A DNA stretch of 64,000 bases from an uncultured Eubacteriales bacterium. GTDB lineage: Bacteria > Bacillota > Clostridia > Oscillospirales > Acutalibacteraceae. Of this stretch, positions 10,602-20,306 are shown piece by piece. Within the stretch, counting starts at the first letter, position 1. The number at the start of each line of letters is the position of its first letter. The stretch spans positions 21,906 through 85,905 of the forward strand of contig ONFG01000003.1 of NCBI GenBank assembly GCA_900317025.1. Reading direction: 5' to 3'. Both the position numbers and the translations under genes were made by a program. The notes below the pieces were generated by a model. That model worked only from the letters and a program-made list of their open reading frames with translations. It did not search any database and had not been told where the DNA came from.

Positions 10602-11979
10602 CGCTGTTCACCCCTGATTTTACCTCGTAATACGCCTTTCCGGGGAGCGCCGCGGCGTCCTGTGACGCCCCTACTCCCTCGATCCATAACACATGGCTGC
10701 CGTTAGCGATAAGAAGTCTTTCCTCGCGCTCCTTCCGCGGCAGCTTCATTTCAGAGAAAAGCTTCTTCACTGTCTTTGTGCAGCCTCTCCCGAACGGCGA
10801 AAAAACGTCTCCGCTGCGCCTGTTCCTGATAATCGTATCACATGATATTATATCACATGATAGTCGTTCAATTAATAATTTTTTGTTAATTTTATTGTCA
10901 TCATCAGAGTCGGGCGTTATTTTTTCGGAAATAACGTATACTCTGCCGTTATATTCAAGCATTAAACCCGGAGAAAATGGCATATCGACCGTTTTTATAG
11001 CGTTCATCGGTAAATTTGCCGATGTGTCTTCAAGCTTCAAAAGTCCTTTTTCAACCCTGACGAGCCTGTCCTTTCTCAGCTCGACGGCGCCGCTTCCTTC
11101 GTTTATGAGACGAAGCACGATGTCGATGTGCTTTTTTTCGGGCGTGATGTCAAAACGCTGCTCGACGGCGCGCCTTATCACGTGAGTCAGAAGCCCTTGG
11201 CGGCACTCTTTGAGCCGCTGTAGCGAAAGCCCGCCGGGAGTCATGCAGCGCGAAAGCTCCTCCTGCGACAGCTCACCGATCAGCTCGGAGTCTGCGATTG
11301 CGAGCGCCGAAAGCCTGTTTAAAGACGAAACGACCGACGGGTTTACCGCACGAAGCTCCGGCAGAACGTTCAGGCGTATCTTGTTGCGCGCGTAGTCATC
11401 GCACAGGTTGGTGCTGTCGGTGACGAATCCAATGCTGTTTTCGCGGCAGTAGTCCTCGACATCTTCCCTTGTGCAGGAAAGAAGCGGGCGTATCACCCAG
11501 CCGCGAACGGGCGGTATACCGCACAGCCCGTCGATCCCACAGCCGCGGGTGATGTTAAGCAGCAGCGTTTCGGCGTTATCCGACGCGGTGTGAGCAGTTG
11601 CGACAAGAAAGCCCGTCGAAGCGTGAAGCTCCGCAAAGAATGCGTAGCGCTGATCTCTGCCGCACTCCTCTATCCCTTTACCGGTCTGCTTTGCGACGGA
11701 CGCAATGTCTGCGCTCCTGACATAGAGCGATACGCCGAGCCTTTCACACTCGCTTCTGACAAAGCGTTCGTCACGCCGCGACTCCTCGCCGCGCAGATTA
11801 TGATTCAGATGAGCCGCAGCGACCTCTATGCCGAGTGCGGCTTTATTCTTAATAAGAAAATGAAGCAGGCTCATCGAGTCTGCTCCGCCCGAAAGCGCAA
11901 CGATCACGCCTGCCGCGCCTGCAAGCATATCGTTTTGCACAAGCCTTAGGGTGACCTTTTCGTCAAGGGTTGATTTCAT
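10582..11979 (-). CDS. tilS: tRNA(Ile)-lysidine synthetase
   Basis: Modifies C34 of the CAU-anticodon isoleucine tRNA to lysidine, so that AUA is read as Ile. The N-terminal PP-loop SGGADS (about 30-35) binds ATP. Further TilS-like sequence includes HLNHNLRGEES and TAHTASDNAETLLLN, and a C-terminal substrate-binding region follows. The 465-residue length is typical. The frame is open to 12015, but the ATG at 11979 is preferred: it lies 1 nt after the dnaB stop and has AGGGA 8 nt upstream. Essential in bacteria that have a single tRNA-Ile2. The end overlaps hpt by 20 nt. Confidence 0.95.
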   Translation of the reverse strand: MKSTLDEKVTLRLVQNDMLAGAAGVIVALSGGADSMSLLHFLIKNKAALGIEVAAAHLNHNLRGEESRRDERFVRSECERLGVSLYVRSADIASVAKQTGKGIEECGRDQRYAFFAELHASTGFLVATAHTASDNAETLLLNITRGCGIDGLCGIPPVRGWVIRPLLSCTREDVEDYCRENSIGFVTDSTNLCDDYARNKIRLNVLPELRAVNPSVVSSLNRLSALAIADSELIGELSQEELSRCMTPGGLSLQRLKECRQGLLTHVIRRAVEQRFDITPEKKHIDIVLRLINEGSGAVELRKDRLVRVEKGLLKLEDTSANLPMNAIKTVDMPFSPGLMLEYNGRVYVISEKITPDSDDDNKINKKLLIERLSCDIISCDTIIRNRRSGDVFSPFGRGCTKTVKKLFSEMKLPRKEREERLLIANGSHVLWIEGVGASQDAAALPGKAYYEVKSGVNSDDRCGI

Positions 11980-11980
11980 G

Positions 11981-13342
11981 TTACGTATCCCTCGCAGTAA
12001 ATCGCATAAGCTCACCCGACCAGTGAAGCGGCACTGTACCCATTTCTCCGTGACGGTTTTTCGCTACAATGCACTCGCCCGAATCTCTGTCTTCCTCGTC
12101 GGAGCCGTCGCTCTCGCCGTCGTTGTAATAACCCTTTCTGTAAAGAAAGAGCACGATGTCGGCGTCCTGCTCGATCGAGCCGGAGTCTCTCATGTCGGAG
12201 AGCTGCGGGCGGTGGTCTGCTCGCTTCTCGCTCTCACGAGAAAGCTGAGAGAGCGTAATAACGGGAACGTTAAGCTCCTTCGCCATTATTTTAAGGTTTC
12301 TCGTGATCTCCGAGACCTCTTGAACTCTGTTTTCGATCCTCCTGCCGCTCTGGAGAAGCTGGAGATAATCTATTACGACGAGCTGGACGTTTTTTAGACG
12401 TCTGAGCTTCGCCTTCATTGCGGGCACGGTAATGCTCGGCGTATCGTCTAGGTACATCTCGGAGTGAGACAGCACGTCGCCCGCCGGGATAAGCCTACCC
12501 CATTCGTCGTCCGACATTTTTCCGGTCTTTATCTTCTGGCTCTCAATAGCGCCGAGCGTGGAGAGCAGTCGTGACGAAAGCTGCTCCTTCGACATTTCGA
12601 GTGAGAAGAACGCGACTCTCTTATGAAGCTTCACGGCGGCGTGGCTCGCGATATTGAGAGCAAACGCTGTTTTACCCATACCGGGACGTGCCGCAAGAAG
12701 GATCAGGTCGGACTTGTTAAGGCCGGTTATATAGTTGTCGAGCGTCGAGATGCCGGTCGAGATCGGCTTTAACTCATCGCTTTCGGCGGAGTTGAGCATA
12801 TCGAGCCTGTCGTAAGTCTCCTGGATAACGCTGGAGATGTGAACAAGCCCTTCAATATCCTTCCCCTGTCGGATATCAAATATACGCTGCTCGGCTGCGT
12901 CGATGAGAACGTCCGCTTCAACAACGTTTTCGAGCGTCTCTTCGATCGTCTTTCTGGAAGCCGCAACAAGCATACGCTTGTCATACGCTTCGCGTATATG
13001 CGAAACGTAATCGGAGACGTTTTTCGATGAGATCGCGGACTGAACGATCTCGATAAAGTACGATTTATTGGTCGCTTCGTCAAAATCGGGTTCGTGGCGC
13101 AGCGCCTCCATAACGGTCTGGAAATCGACCGCCCTGCCCGCCGTATAAAGTTCGAGCATCACGCGGTAGATGACCTTGTGAACCTCGAGATAGAAATAGT
13201 CGGGCTTGGGCAGAGTTACTACTACCTTTGACATACACTCCGGGTCGAGGACGATCGCGCCTAAAAGCGCCTGCTCCGACTCGGGGCTATATGGCAGCTT
13301 CATAGACGAATAAGCGCCGCTGCCGCTATCATGTTCTGCCAT
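11981..13342 (-). CDS. dnaB: Replicative DNA helicase DnaB
   Basis: Hexameric helicase that unwinds DNA at the replication fork (called DnaC in Bacillus subtilis). The 453-residue protein has the N-terminal DnaB domain (PYSPESEQALLGAI). The RecA-like C-terminal domain carries Walker A ARPGMGKTAF (near 215) and Walker B VIDYLQLL. The ATG follows an AGGAGGGG site. It sits 57 nt after rplI in the conserved gdpP-rplI-dnaB order, and tilS begins 1 nt after its stop. Confidence 0.97.
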   Translation of the reverse strand: MAEHDSGSGAYSSMKLPYSPESEQALLGAIVLDPECMSKVVVTLPKPDYFYLEVHKVIYRVMLELYTAGRAVDFQTVMEALRHEPDFDEATNKSYFIEIVQSAISSKNVSDYVSHIREAYDKRMLVAASRKTIEETLENVVEADVLIDAAEQRIFDIRQGKDIEGLVHISSVIQETYDRLDMLNSAESDELKPISTGISTLDNYITGLNKSDLILLAARPGMGKTAFALNIASHAAVKLHKRVAFFSLEMSKEQLSSRLLSTLGAIESQKIKTGKMSDDEWGRLIPAGDVLSHSEMYLDDTPSITVPAMKAKLRRLKNVQLVVIDYLQLLQSGRRIENRVQEVSEITRNLKIMAKELNVPVITLSQLSRESEKRADHRPQLSDMRDSGSIEQDADIVLFLYRKGYYNDGESDGSDEEDRDSGECIVAKNRHGEMGTVPLHWSGELMRFTARDT

Positions 13343-13399
13343 AGCTTCCCCTCCTATACCATCTCAAATGTTTTGTAAGCCGCTGTGTTCCGGCTAAGA

Positions 13400-13843
13400 T
13401 TATTCGCAGACCTGAACGAAGATCTTTGCGGCGATGCCGTTGTAGAGCTTTACCTCACTGTCGTAGGTGCCGTACTGCTTGATCTCGCCTGTGATCGAGA
13501 TCTTTCTCTTGTCGACCGTGATGTTGTAGCGCTGCTTGATCTCGTTTGCGATCTCCTTCGCGGTTATCGATCCGAAGAGCTTGCCCTCCTTGCCCGACTT
13601 TGCGTGGATAACGATCGTCTTTGCTTCGAGCTTCTCCTTCGCCTTCTTAGCCTCGGCGATCTGTGTGTCGATCTTGAACTGCTTAGAGTCGGCGGCGTTT
13701 TTTAGCTCGTTCATCGCCTGAGCGTTAGCCTCCTTCGCAAGCTTGCGGGGCAGCAGGAAATTCCTGGCGTAGCCGTCGCTCACGTTTACAAGCTCGCCCT
13801 TCTTGCCCGAGCCTTTTACGTCCTGTAATAATACTACCTTCAC
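13400..13843 (-). CDS. rplI: 50S ribosomal protein L9
   Basis: Large-subunit ribosomal protein that binds 23S rRNA. The 147-residue sequence starts [19 protein letters not shown] and continues with [14 protein letters not shown], the L9 signature, then a long charged helix and a C-terminal domain. The start is GTG with AGGAGG 8 nt upstream, inside the end of gdpP. The GTG overlaps the gdpP stop (GTGA), so translation is coupled. Confidence 0.97.
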   Translation of the reverse strand: MKVVLLQDVKGSGKKGELVNVSDGYARNFLLPRKLAKEANAQAMNELKNAADSKQFKIDTQIAEAKKAKEKLEAKTIVIHAKSGKEGKLFGSITAKEIANEIKQRYNITVDKRKISITGEIKQYGTYDSEVKLYNGIAAKIFVQVCE

Positions 13844-15843
13844 TGTATGTTCCTCCTTTTGATAGAAGCCGTACTGTTGGAGGCCTTCTCCGAAAGCAGG
13901 TCTATCGCTTCAATAAGTTTCTTCTTTGCGTCCTCGAGCGGAATATCGCCTAGGTTCGCGCCTGCCATCGTCTGGTGACCGCCGCCGCCGAGGTGTTCCA
14001 TCACGAGCTGGACGTTCAAGTCGCCGAGCGAGCGCGCGGAGATGCACGTATTGCCGAACGAGCGGTAGATCACGTAAGATGACTGTATATCTTTTATACT
14101 GAGCAGCTCGTCGGCAGCCTGAGCCGCCGTGAGCCTCATGTTGCTCTGCTTGTTCATCTCGTCGTCGGCGATCGCGATAGCGCTGCTGCGATACGTTTTC
14201 GCCTCCGCGACGAGCTTTGCCCTCTGCCTGTAGGTCACGATCGAGTCTGAGAAAAGCCGCTTTACCTCGACCGTATCGGCGCCCTTGCGCTTTAAGAATG
14301 CCGCCGCCTCAAACGTGCTGACGCCCGTGCGCAGGACAAAGTTCTTCGTGTCGAGCATTATGCCGGCGAGAAGGGCCTCTGCCTCATAGCTTCCGAGCGC
14401 GTCTTCGTTGATATACTGCACAAGCTGCGTTACCATCTCGCAGGCGGACGACGCAAACGGCTCGTGAAAAAAAACGCAGGCATTCGAGATGTGGTTGACC
14501 ATCATTCTGTGGTGGTCGATAACAACGACGTTTTTGCACATCTCGTAAAGCTCCGGATCCTCGACGAACGTCGGCGAGTGTGTGTCTACGATAATCAGCA
14601 GCGTGCGGTCATTGACCTGCTTTCTGGCGTCGGCAGGGTCGACGAACACGTTTTTGTAGCCGTTTTCAAACAGGCGCTTGAGGAAAAGCCCCGTGAGCGT
14701 CGTTTCCTGATTTACAACGATCTTCACCCTGTGGTCTTTAAACGTCTTGGAGATCACGCTCCACATTCCGACGGCGGCGCCTACCGCGTCGAGATCAGAC
14801 GTCTGGTGACCCATGACAAAGATATTGTCGGATTCGTTTATCTTTTCCGTCAGCGACTTCGCAATAACGCGTGCCTTTACCTTCTCGTGCTTCTCGACGC
14901 CCTTTGCAACGCCGCCGAAGAACTCGTAATCGTCGCTATCCTTGATGACTGCCTGGTCGCCGCCGCGTCCGAACGCCATATCGAGCGCGTCGAGCGAGCG
15001 CTTCTCACACTCCGCCAGGCTGTCGCTGCCACGGCCGATGCCGAGAGAGATCGTCGTTACGATCTGAGACGAATCGGAGACTCCTATGCTGCGCACGCGG
15101 TCAAGAAGGCTGAATTTGTCGCTGATTGCGGTGCAGAGGCTCTTTTCGCTAATAATAACCTTGTAGCGCCCCGCGGAGCTTTTGGAATAGACGCCGCCGC
15201 AGGAAACGACCCATTTTTTTATGATCGTCTCAACTCTGATGAGAGCGAGCGTGACGTCGTCGTCGGAGCTATTGCGCTCGAAATCGTCTCTGTTGTCGAG
15301 GCTGATCGTTGCAACGACCGGTCTTGTGTCGATGTAGAGCTTCGCCGTTTTCTTGTACTCCGTGTCGTCAACGTAGTAGAATACGATGCCGTCGTCAACA
15401 TCCGAAGCTAGCACGGTGTAGCTGTGCTCCCCCAGGTCGACGTCGACGCCCTTTCCGTCGGTGAACAAAGAGATATCCTTTTCGCTTATATAAGGGGCGA
15501 TAGGGTCGCCCGAGCAGTCGGCCCCATTTGTGACCGACTCGCGAAACTTCGTATTGTACCAGAGAATGTCACCATGTTTGCCCGTTACGACAACGGGAAC
15601 GGAGAATTTTTCGAGATACGACTTGTTGATACCCTTAATGCCGCTTACCGCCGCCTTTACGGTGCGGCGCACGTGACCCCTGTATCTGAACGCCATCGCG
15701 ATGAAAAACACCGCCGACAGCGACGCTAGCGTGATATCAAATACGAAAACATTGTGGTCGTAGCGCTTAGCAGTAAGCCCCAGTGCGATGAGCACCGCGG
15801 AGAATACCAGGCAGTGCGGCTGAATGTAAAAGCGTCGCCTCAA
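13840..15843 (-). CDS. gdpP: GdpP-family cyclic-di-AMP phosphodiesterase
   Basis: Membrane enzyme that hydrolyses c-di-AMP. Order: two N-terminal membrane helices (about 10-55), a PAS-like segment ([15 protein letters not shown]), a degenerate GGDEF domain, then DHH-DHHA1. The DHH part has [17 protein letters not shown] and the C-terminal [10 protein letters not shown]. Length 667 is near the family's 650-660. A TTG start is used, with GGGAG 10 nt upstream. It lies 49 nt after rnj and shares its stop with the rplI start. Together with cdaA at 56 kb the window encodes both making and breaking of c-di-AMP. Confidence 0.93.
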   Translation of the reverse strand: MRRRFYIQPHCLVFSAVLIALGLTAKRYDHNVFVFDITLASLSAVFFIAMAFRYRGHVRRTVKAAVSGIKGINKSYLEKFSVPVVVTGKHGDILWYNTKFRESVTNGADCSGDPIAPYISEKDISLFTDGKGVDVDLGEHSYTVLASDVDDGIVFYYVDDTEYKKTAKLYIDTRPVVATISLDNRDDFERNSSDDDVTLALIRVETIIKKWVVSCGGVYSKSSAGRYKVIISEKSLCTAISDKFSLLDRVRSIGVSDSSQIVTTISLGIGRGSDSLAECEKRSLDALDMAFGRGGDQAVIKDSDDYEFFGGVAKGVEKHEKVKARVIAKSLTEKINESDNIFVMGHQTSDLDAVGAAVGMWSVISKTFKDHRVKIVVNQETTLTGLFLKRLFENGYKNVFVDPADARKQVNDRTLLIIVDTHSPTFVEDPELYEMCKNVVVIDHHRMMVNHISNACVFFHEPFASSACEMVTQLVQYINEDALGSYEAEALLAGIMLDTKNFVLRTGVSTFEAAAFLKRKGADTVEVKRLFSDSIVTYRQRAKLVAEAKTYRSSAIAIADDEMNKQSNMRLTAAQAADELLSIKDIQSSYVIYRSFGNTCISARSLGDLNVQLVMEHLGGGGHQTMAGANLGDIPLEDAKKKLIEAIDLLSEKASNSTASIKRRNIQ

Positions 15844-15892
15844 TTCGCTTCAACTCCCTCTCTGCCGGGAAAGCGGCAGATGATTTATGGCT

Positions 15893-17701
15893 TTAAACGT
15901 CCATTATGATAGGAAGGATCATCGGGCTGCGGTGAGTCCTGTCATAGATCAGCTTTGAAACTCCGTCTTTGACGCGGTTCTTGATCGTAGTCCAGTCATG
16001 AACATTTTCATATGCGCAGTCGTAGAGGATATCGTCGACATTCGAGCGCACCTCGTCGAAAAGGTCCTCGGACTCTCTGACGTAAACGAAGCCTCTCGAT
16101 ACGATGTCCGGACCGGAGATGATGTTGCCGTTCTCGGTGTCGAGCGTTGCGACGATTATAAGGATACCGTCCTGACCGAGGTGTTTTCTGTCGCGAAGCA
16201 CGATCGAGCCTACGTCGCCGACGCCGAGTCCGTCTACGAGCACCTTGCCCGCCTGAATGCTCGGAAGCTGCTTCAGGTAAGAGTCGTTAAGCTCCACCAC
16301 GTTGCCGATGTCGCCGATAAAGATATTTTTATGCTCCATGCCCATCGCGAGAGCGACCTCCGCGTGTTTGCGCAGGTGCTTCTGCTCGCCGTGAACGGGA
16401 ATGAAGAACTTTGGCTTTACAAGCCCGTGTATTATTTTAAGTTCCTCACGGCAGGCGTGACCGGAAACGTGAACCTCGTACATCGACTCATGTACGACCT
16501 CGCAGCCCTTTTTGAGCAGCTCGTTCACAACGTTGCCGACAGCCTTTTCATTGCCGGGGATCGGATTTGCGGAAATGATGATGAAGTCGCCGAAGCCGAC
16601 CTCTACCTTCTTGTGGTCGGAATAAGCCATTCTCGAGAGTGCGGACATAGGCTCGCCCTGCGTACCGGTCGTTACGAGTACGATCTCCTCCGGCGAATAG
16701 CGGCGGATCATATCAAGCTCGATGACAGTTTCGTCCTTGATGTTGATATAGCCGAGCTCCTTAGCGACGGAGACGTAGTTTATCATGCTTCTGCCGGAGA
16801 ACGCGACCTTTCTGCCCGATTTTTCGGCGCAGTAGACGATCTGCTGGATACGGCTGATATTAGACGCAAATGTCGCGATGATGATGCGCTTCTTCTCGGC
16901 TCTTGCGAAAAGCCTCTCGAAAGACTCCCTGACCGTCTGCTCGGTCGGGGTAAAGCCGGGGCGCTCGGCGTTGGTCGAATCGGCAAGCAGAGCCAGAACG
17001 CCCTTGTTGCCAAGCTCGCCGAAGCGCGCAAGGTTGATCATACCGCCGTCGACGGGCGTGCAGTCGATCTTGAAGTCGCCCGTATGGACGATCGTTCCGG
17101 CGGGCGTATGGATAGCAACGCCGACGGAATCGGGGATCGAGTGGTTTACATGTATAAGCTCGACCTTCATACAGCCGAGCTTTATTGTGTCGCCCGCATT
17201 CACAACGTTAAGGCTGACGTGCTTATCGAGGTTGAACTCCTTGAGCTTGTTTTCGATAAGACCGATAGTCAGAGGCGTTCCGTAAACGGGGAACTTGACG
17301 CGGCTGAGCAAGAACGGCAGACCACCGATGTGATCCTCGTGACCGTGGGTAATGACGATACCCTTGATCCTGTCGGCGTTTTCCTCAACGTAGGTAAAAT
17401 CGGGGATAACGAGGTCGACGCCAAGAAGATCGCCGTCCGGGAACGCCATACCGCAGTCGAGGATGAATATATCGTTCATGCACTCAAAGAGAGTGATATT
17501 TTTTCCAATCTCGTTGAGGCCGCCGAGGAACATTATCCTGATCGGCGGCTTCTGCTCCTGCTTTTGAGCCGACTTGCCCTTTCCTTTTGCGGACTGCGGC
17601 TTATGGTGCTTGAAGTATTTCGCGCTCCTTGGTTTTACGCCGTTCTTTGTGTATGCCTTAGCTTTTCCGGTAGTATTCTGTTTTTTGTTGTTTGCATTCA
17701 T
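15893..17701 (-). CDS. rnj: Ribonuclease J
   Basis: Metallo-beta-lactamase/beta-CASP nuclease with endo- and 5'-3' exonuclease activity in RNA decay. The zinc-binding HGHEDHIGG motif lies near residue 120, and the beta-CASP part includes DSTNAERPG and HVSGHA. The 602 residues exceed the usual 550-560 because of a basic, Lys/Gln-rich N-terminal extension of about 50 residues. The ATG follows AGGAGG. It is the first gene of the rnj-gdpP-rplI-dnaB-tilS-hpt-ftsH run and has a leader of about 400 nt. Confidence 0.95.
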   Translation of the reverse strand: MNANNKKQNTTGKAKAYTKNGVKPRSAKYFKHHKPQSAKGKGKSAQKQEQKPPIRIMFLGGLNEIGKNITLFECMNDIFILDCGMAFPDGDLLGVDLVIPDFTYVEENADRIKGIVITHGHEDHIGGLPFLLSRVKFPVYGTPLTIGLIENKLKEFNLDKHVSLNVVNAGDTIKLGCMKVELIHVNHSIPDSVGVAIHTPAGTIVHTGDFKIDCTPVDGGMINLARFGELGNKGVLALLADSTNAERPGFTPTEQTVRESFERLFARAEKKRIIIATFASNISRIQQIVYCAEKSGRKVAFSGRSMINYVSVAKELGYINIKDETVIELDMIRRYSPEEIVLVTTGTQGEPMSALSRMAYSDHKKVEVGFGDFIIISANPIPGNEKAVGNVVNELLKKGCEVVHESMYEVHVSGHACREELKIIHGLVKPKFFIPVHGEQKHLRKHAEVALAMGMEHKNIFIGDIGNVVELNDSYLKQLPSIQAGKVLVDGLGVGDVGSIVLRDRKHLGQDGILIIVATLDTENGNIISGPDIVSRGFVYVRESEDLFDEVRSNVDDILYDCAYENVHDWTTIKNRVKDGVSKLIYDRTHRSPMILPIIMDV

Positions 17702-18103
17702 TGGCAGATTTCCTCCTGTAGTGGGTCATTATAGTTTCTTCTGTCTTTTCTTCGGTTTACGATACCGGCGTTTAGTAAGCCCGACCCTCAGGCGTTCCGG
17801 AAAAACGATCCTTTCTGTGGGGAAAGCGTGTGACCCCACAGCGGCTGACTTACTCTACGCTTCCAATAGCAACGGTGCCTACGGAAGCTTCGGCTCGCCG
17901 GTAAAATAAAGATGTCTATAAAAAGCTCTCCGCTCTTGCGGCTCGCTGATATACATGATATTTCAGCAGTGCTGAACCACCGTGTATGGCAGCGATAATT
18001 CAAAATCGCGCGTTTTACGCATTCTTTTGGAAGGGATAATACCTATTATATCGTCTCTGCAATGTAAAAAAACGCGTAAAGCGTCTTCTGTGCATAATAG
18101 AAC
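17702..18103 (-). other. Long 5' leader of rnj
   Basis: No credible ORF lies between the promoter at 18110-18138 and rnj. The transcript would carry about 400 nt of leader. It contains a perfect 8 bp stem (17815-17822 with 17834-17841). Near its 5' end it has a short GACGC/GCGTT stem followed by a run of seven T. I recognise no known riboswitch, T-box or ncRNA family. Confidence 0.5.
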
Positions 18104-18109
18104 AATTCT

Positions 18110-18138
18110 ATTGTAACTCAATAATGACCAATTGTCAA
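18110..18138 (-). promoter_or_regulatory. Sigma-A promoter for rnj operon
   Basis: On the minus strand TTGACA (18133-18138) and TACAAT (18110-18115) are separated by 17 nt. The -35 is perfect and the -10 differs at one base. Confidence 0.85.
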
Positions 18139-18153
18139 GGAAATTGCGCCAAA

Positions 18154-18225
18154 GGTAGGCAAGCGCCGACAGGCAGTTCCGGTTTTACTTTTTGGTAAGG
18201 CTTAGTTGTTCTCCGCGCCGAGGGT
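18154..18225 (-). repeat. Dispersed repeat family B, copy 1
   Basis: Read on the minus strand, this contains CTCGGCGCGGAGA, CTAAGCCTTAC, AAAAAGTAAAA and GGAACTG, then CGGCG. The same blocks occur in the same order on the plus strand at 35957-36044 and 38140-38230. It lies just upstream of the rnj promoter, in the 643 bp gap between rnj and tsf. Confidence 0.75.
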
Positions 18226-18284
18226 CGGCTTTTTGCCGAAATCATACAGTTGCGTGGCTTGATCTGCAGGAAAACAGATAAGTC

Positions 18285-18318
18285 AAAAGGCAGACTGATC
18301 ATTATTACAGTCTGCCTT
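18285..18318 (-). terminator. Terminator after tsf
   Basis: AGGCAGACTG (18288-18297) pairs perfectly with CAGTCTGCCT (18308-18317). On the minus strand it follows the tsf stop and is succeeded by a short TTTT run. Confidence 0.7.
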
Positions 18319-18344
18319 GGGTAAGCTTTTTTATTATGGCAAAA

Positions 18345-19271
18345 TCACTTTACCATGTTAGCAACTTCTGCCGCGAAGTCGTCCTGACGCTTCTCGAGGC
18401 CTTCGCCCTTCTCGAAGCGAACGAACTTTGCGATCTCAAGCTTGCATCCGAGAGCCTTTGCGGTCTCCTTTGTGTAAGCGCCGACTGTCTTGGAGTTATC
18501 CTTTACGAACTCCTGGTCAACGAGGCAGTTCTCCTTATAGTACTTGCCCACCTTGCCCTCTACGATCTTAGCGAGAACCTGCTCGGGCTTGTTAGCCATC
18601 TTCGGATCCTGCTTCATCTGAGCTACCATAATCTCCTTCTCGTGAGCGATCACCTCAGCCGGAACTGCTGCTTCGTTGAGGTATGCCGTATTGAGAGCTG
18701 CGATCTGCATTGCAACGTCCTTGCCGTATGCAACGAAGTCTGCGTTCTTTGTATCAACGTCTGTGTCAAAGCCAACAAGTACGCCGATCTTGCCGCCTGC
18801 GTGAACGTATGCTACGCAGGGCATATCGTACTTCTCGAAGCGGCGGATCTTGATGTTCTCGCCGATCGTCTGGATCTTCTCTCTGAGAAGCTCCTCGACT
18901 GTCATCTCTGCGCCTGCAGCCTTGCAAGCCATGAGTGCGTCAACGTCTGCCGGGCTCTGAGCCATAACTGTCTCAGCAAGCTGAGAAACGAATGCCTGGA
19001 ACTCTGCATTCTTTGCAACGAAGTCTGTCTCTGCGTTTACCTCGATAACAACGCCCTGTGTGTTGTCATCGTTTGTTACTGCGTAAGCAACGCCCTCTGC
19101 TGCAATTCTGTCAGCCTTCTTTGCTGCCTTTGCAAGACCCTGCTCTCTGAGAATATCGATAGCCTTGTCAACGTCGCCGTCAGCCTCTGTGAGTGCCTTT
19201 TTGCAGTCCATCATGCCGCAGCCCGTCTTGGCTCTGAGATCCATTACGTCTTTTGCTGTAAATGCTGCCAT
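18345..19271 (-). CDS. tsf: Translation elongation factor Ts
   Basis: Guanine-nucleotide exchange factor for EF-Tu. The 308-residue protein begins MAAFTAKDVMDLRAKTG and contains TGCGMMDCKKAL, the EF-Ts signature, then a UBA-like N-terminus and dimerisation domains (EVNAETDFVAKN). The frame extends upstream to 19352, but the ATG at 19271 has GGAGG 9 nt upstream and matches the conserved start. It is cotranscribed after rpsB; a strong hairpin separates the two. Confidence 0.97.
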   Translation of the reverse strand: MAAFTAKDVMDLRAKTGCGMMDCKKALTEADGDVDKAIDILREQGLAKAAKKADRIAAEGVAYAVTNDDNTQGVVIEVNAETDFVAKNAEFQAFVSQLAETVMAQSPADVDALMACKAAGAEMTVEELLREKIQTIGENIKIRRFEKYDMPCVAYVHAGGKIGVLVGFDTDVDTKNADFVAYGKDVAMQIAALNTAYLNEAAVPAEVIAHEKEIMVAQMKQDPKMANKPEQVLAKIVEGKVGKYYKENCLVDQEFVKDNSKTVGAYTKETAKALGCKLEIAKFVRFEKGEGLEKRQDDFAAEVANMVK

Positions 19272-19307
19272 TGTACCGTACCTCCGAATAATTATGATAT
19301 AAAACCA

Positions 19308-19341
19308 CGTAAACTGCGCCTTTTTAATAACGCAGTTTACG
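19308..19341 (-). terminator. rpsB-tsf intercistronic hairpin
   Basis: An 11 bp perfect stem (19308-19318 with 19331-19341) lies between rpsB and tsf. On the minus strand it is followed by TGGTTTTATAT. It could partly terminate transcription or set the stoichiometry of the two products. Confidence 0.65.
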
Positions 19342-19367
19342 ATAAAATTCATAGTGAAACGCCAAGA

Positions 19368-20096
19368 TTACTCTGCGTCTTCTTCCTTAGCCTCAACGTC
19401 TGCTGCGCCCATCTGGCCCTCGTGGCCCTCGATGATAGCGTTAGCGATCGTGCCGGAAATGAGCTTAACTGCTCTGATAGCATCGTCATTGCCGGGGATA
19501 ACGTAGTCGATCTCGTCCGGATCGCAGTTTGTGTCTACAATCGCAACGATCGGGATGCCCAGCTTCTTAGCCTCTGCAACAGCGATTCTCTCCTTGCGGG
19601 GATCTACGATAAAAAGTGCGCCCGGAATCTCGCCCATGTCTTCGATACCGCCCATGAACTTCTCGAGCTTCTCGATCTCGTGGCGAAGAGCGATAACTTC
19701 CTTCTTCGGAAGGAGCTCGAATGTACCGTCAGCCTCCATTGCGCGGAGCTGCTTGAGACGAGCGATCCTGCGGCGGATAGTTGTGAAGTTTGTAAGCATA
19801 CCGCCCAGCCATCTTGCGTTTACGTAGTAAGCGCCTGCTCTCTGAGCCTCTTCTTTAACGGACTCCTGAGCCTGCTTCTTTGTGCCTACGAAGAGAACGC
19901 TCTTGCCCTCTGCGGAGATGTCGCGAACGAAAGCGTAAGCTTCCTCAAGCTTCTTTACCGTCTTCTGAAGGTCGATGATGTAAATTCCGTTACGCTCCGT
20001 GAAGATGTACTCTGCCATCTTAGGGTTCCATCTTCTTGTCTGATGACCGAAATGTACGCCGGCCTCGAGGAGCTGCTTCATTGATACTACTGCCAT
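19368..20096 (-). CDS. rpsB: 30S ribosomal protein S2
   Basis: Small-subunit ribosomal protein. The 242-residue sequence starts [20 protein letters not shown] and contains the S2 signatures [19 protein letters not shown] and [17 protein letters not shown]. The acidic C-terminal tail is common. The ATG follows AGGAGG. First gene of the rpsB-tsf pair behind a consensus promoter, with a leader of roughly 130 nt in which S2 autoregulation is possible but not shown. Confidence 0.97.
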   Translation of the reverse strand: MAVVSMKQLLEAGVHFGHQTRRWNPKMAEYIFTERNGIYIIDLQKTVKKLEEAYAFVRDISAEGKSVLFVGTKKQAQESVKEEAQRAGAYYVNARWLGGMLTNFTTIRRRIARLKQLRAMEADGTFELLPKKEVIALRHEIEKLEKFMGGIEDMGEIPGALFIVDPRKERIAVAEAKKLGIPIVAIVDTNCDPDEIDYVIPGNDDAIRAVKLISGTIANAIIEGHEGQMGAADVEAKEEDAE

Positions 20097-20230
20097 TTTT
20101 TAATCCTCCTTGGTTTTTCCTCCACAAGCGTCTTATCGGGAAACTTGCTCATGCAAGCACCAAACCGACCGTCTGCGCCCGTGTGTGTAATGCAATAGCT
20201 GCCATCGGGTCTGCCCAATGACACCTAATA

Positions 20231-20259
20231 ATTATACTATATGTTTTCTCAAAATGCAA
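20231..20259 (-). promoter_or_regulatory. Sigma-A promoter for rpsB-tsf
   Basis: Minus strand TTGCAT (20254-20259) and perfect TATAAT (20231-20236) with a 17 nt spacer. Confidence 0.85.
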
Positions 20260-20306
20260 GAGGGTTACAGAAATTTTATTATTTTTCTTTGTCGAGGCGT
20301 TTGCGC

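Noticed and set aside
15998-17734. Long plus-strand open frame (578 codons)
   Set aside because: It is exactly antisense to RNase J, has no domain pattern or ribosome site, and its open state follows from the codon bias of the real gene.
18336-20084. Plus-strand frame of 582 codons
   Set aside because: Antisense to tsf and rpsB and running across their intergenic hairpin; Cys/Leu-rich composition with no family pattern.
20097-20230. Possible riboswitch or known S2 leader motif before rpsB
   Set aside because: I could not match a known ribosomal-leader or riboswitch consensus by eye; only a normal leader is claimed.
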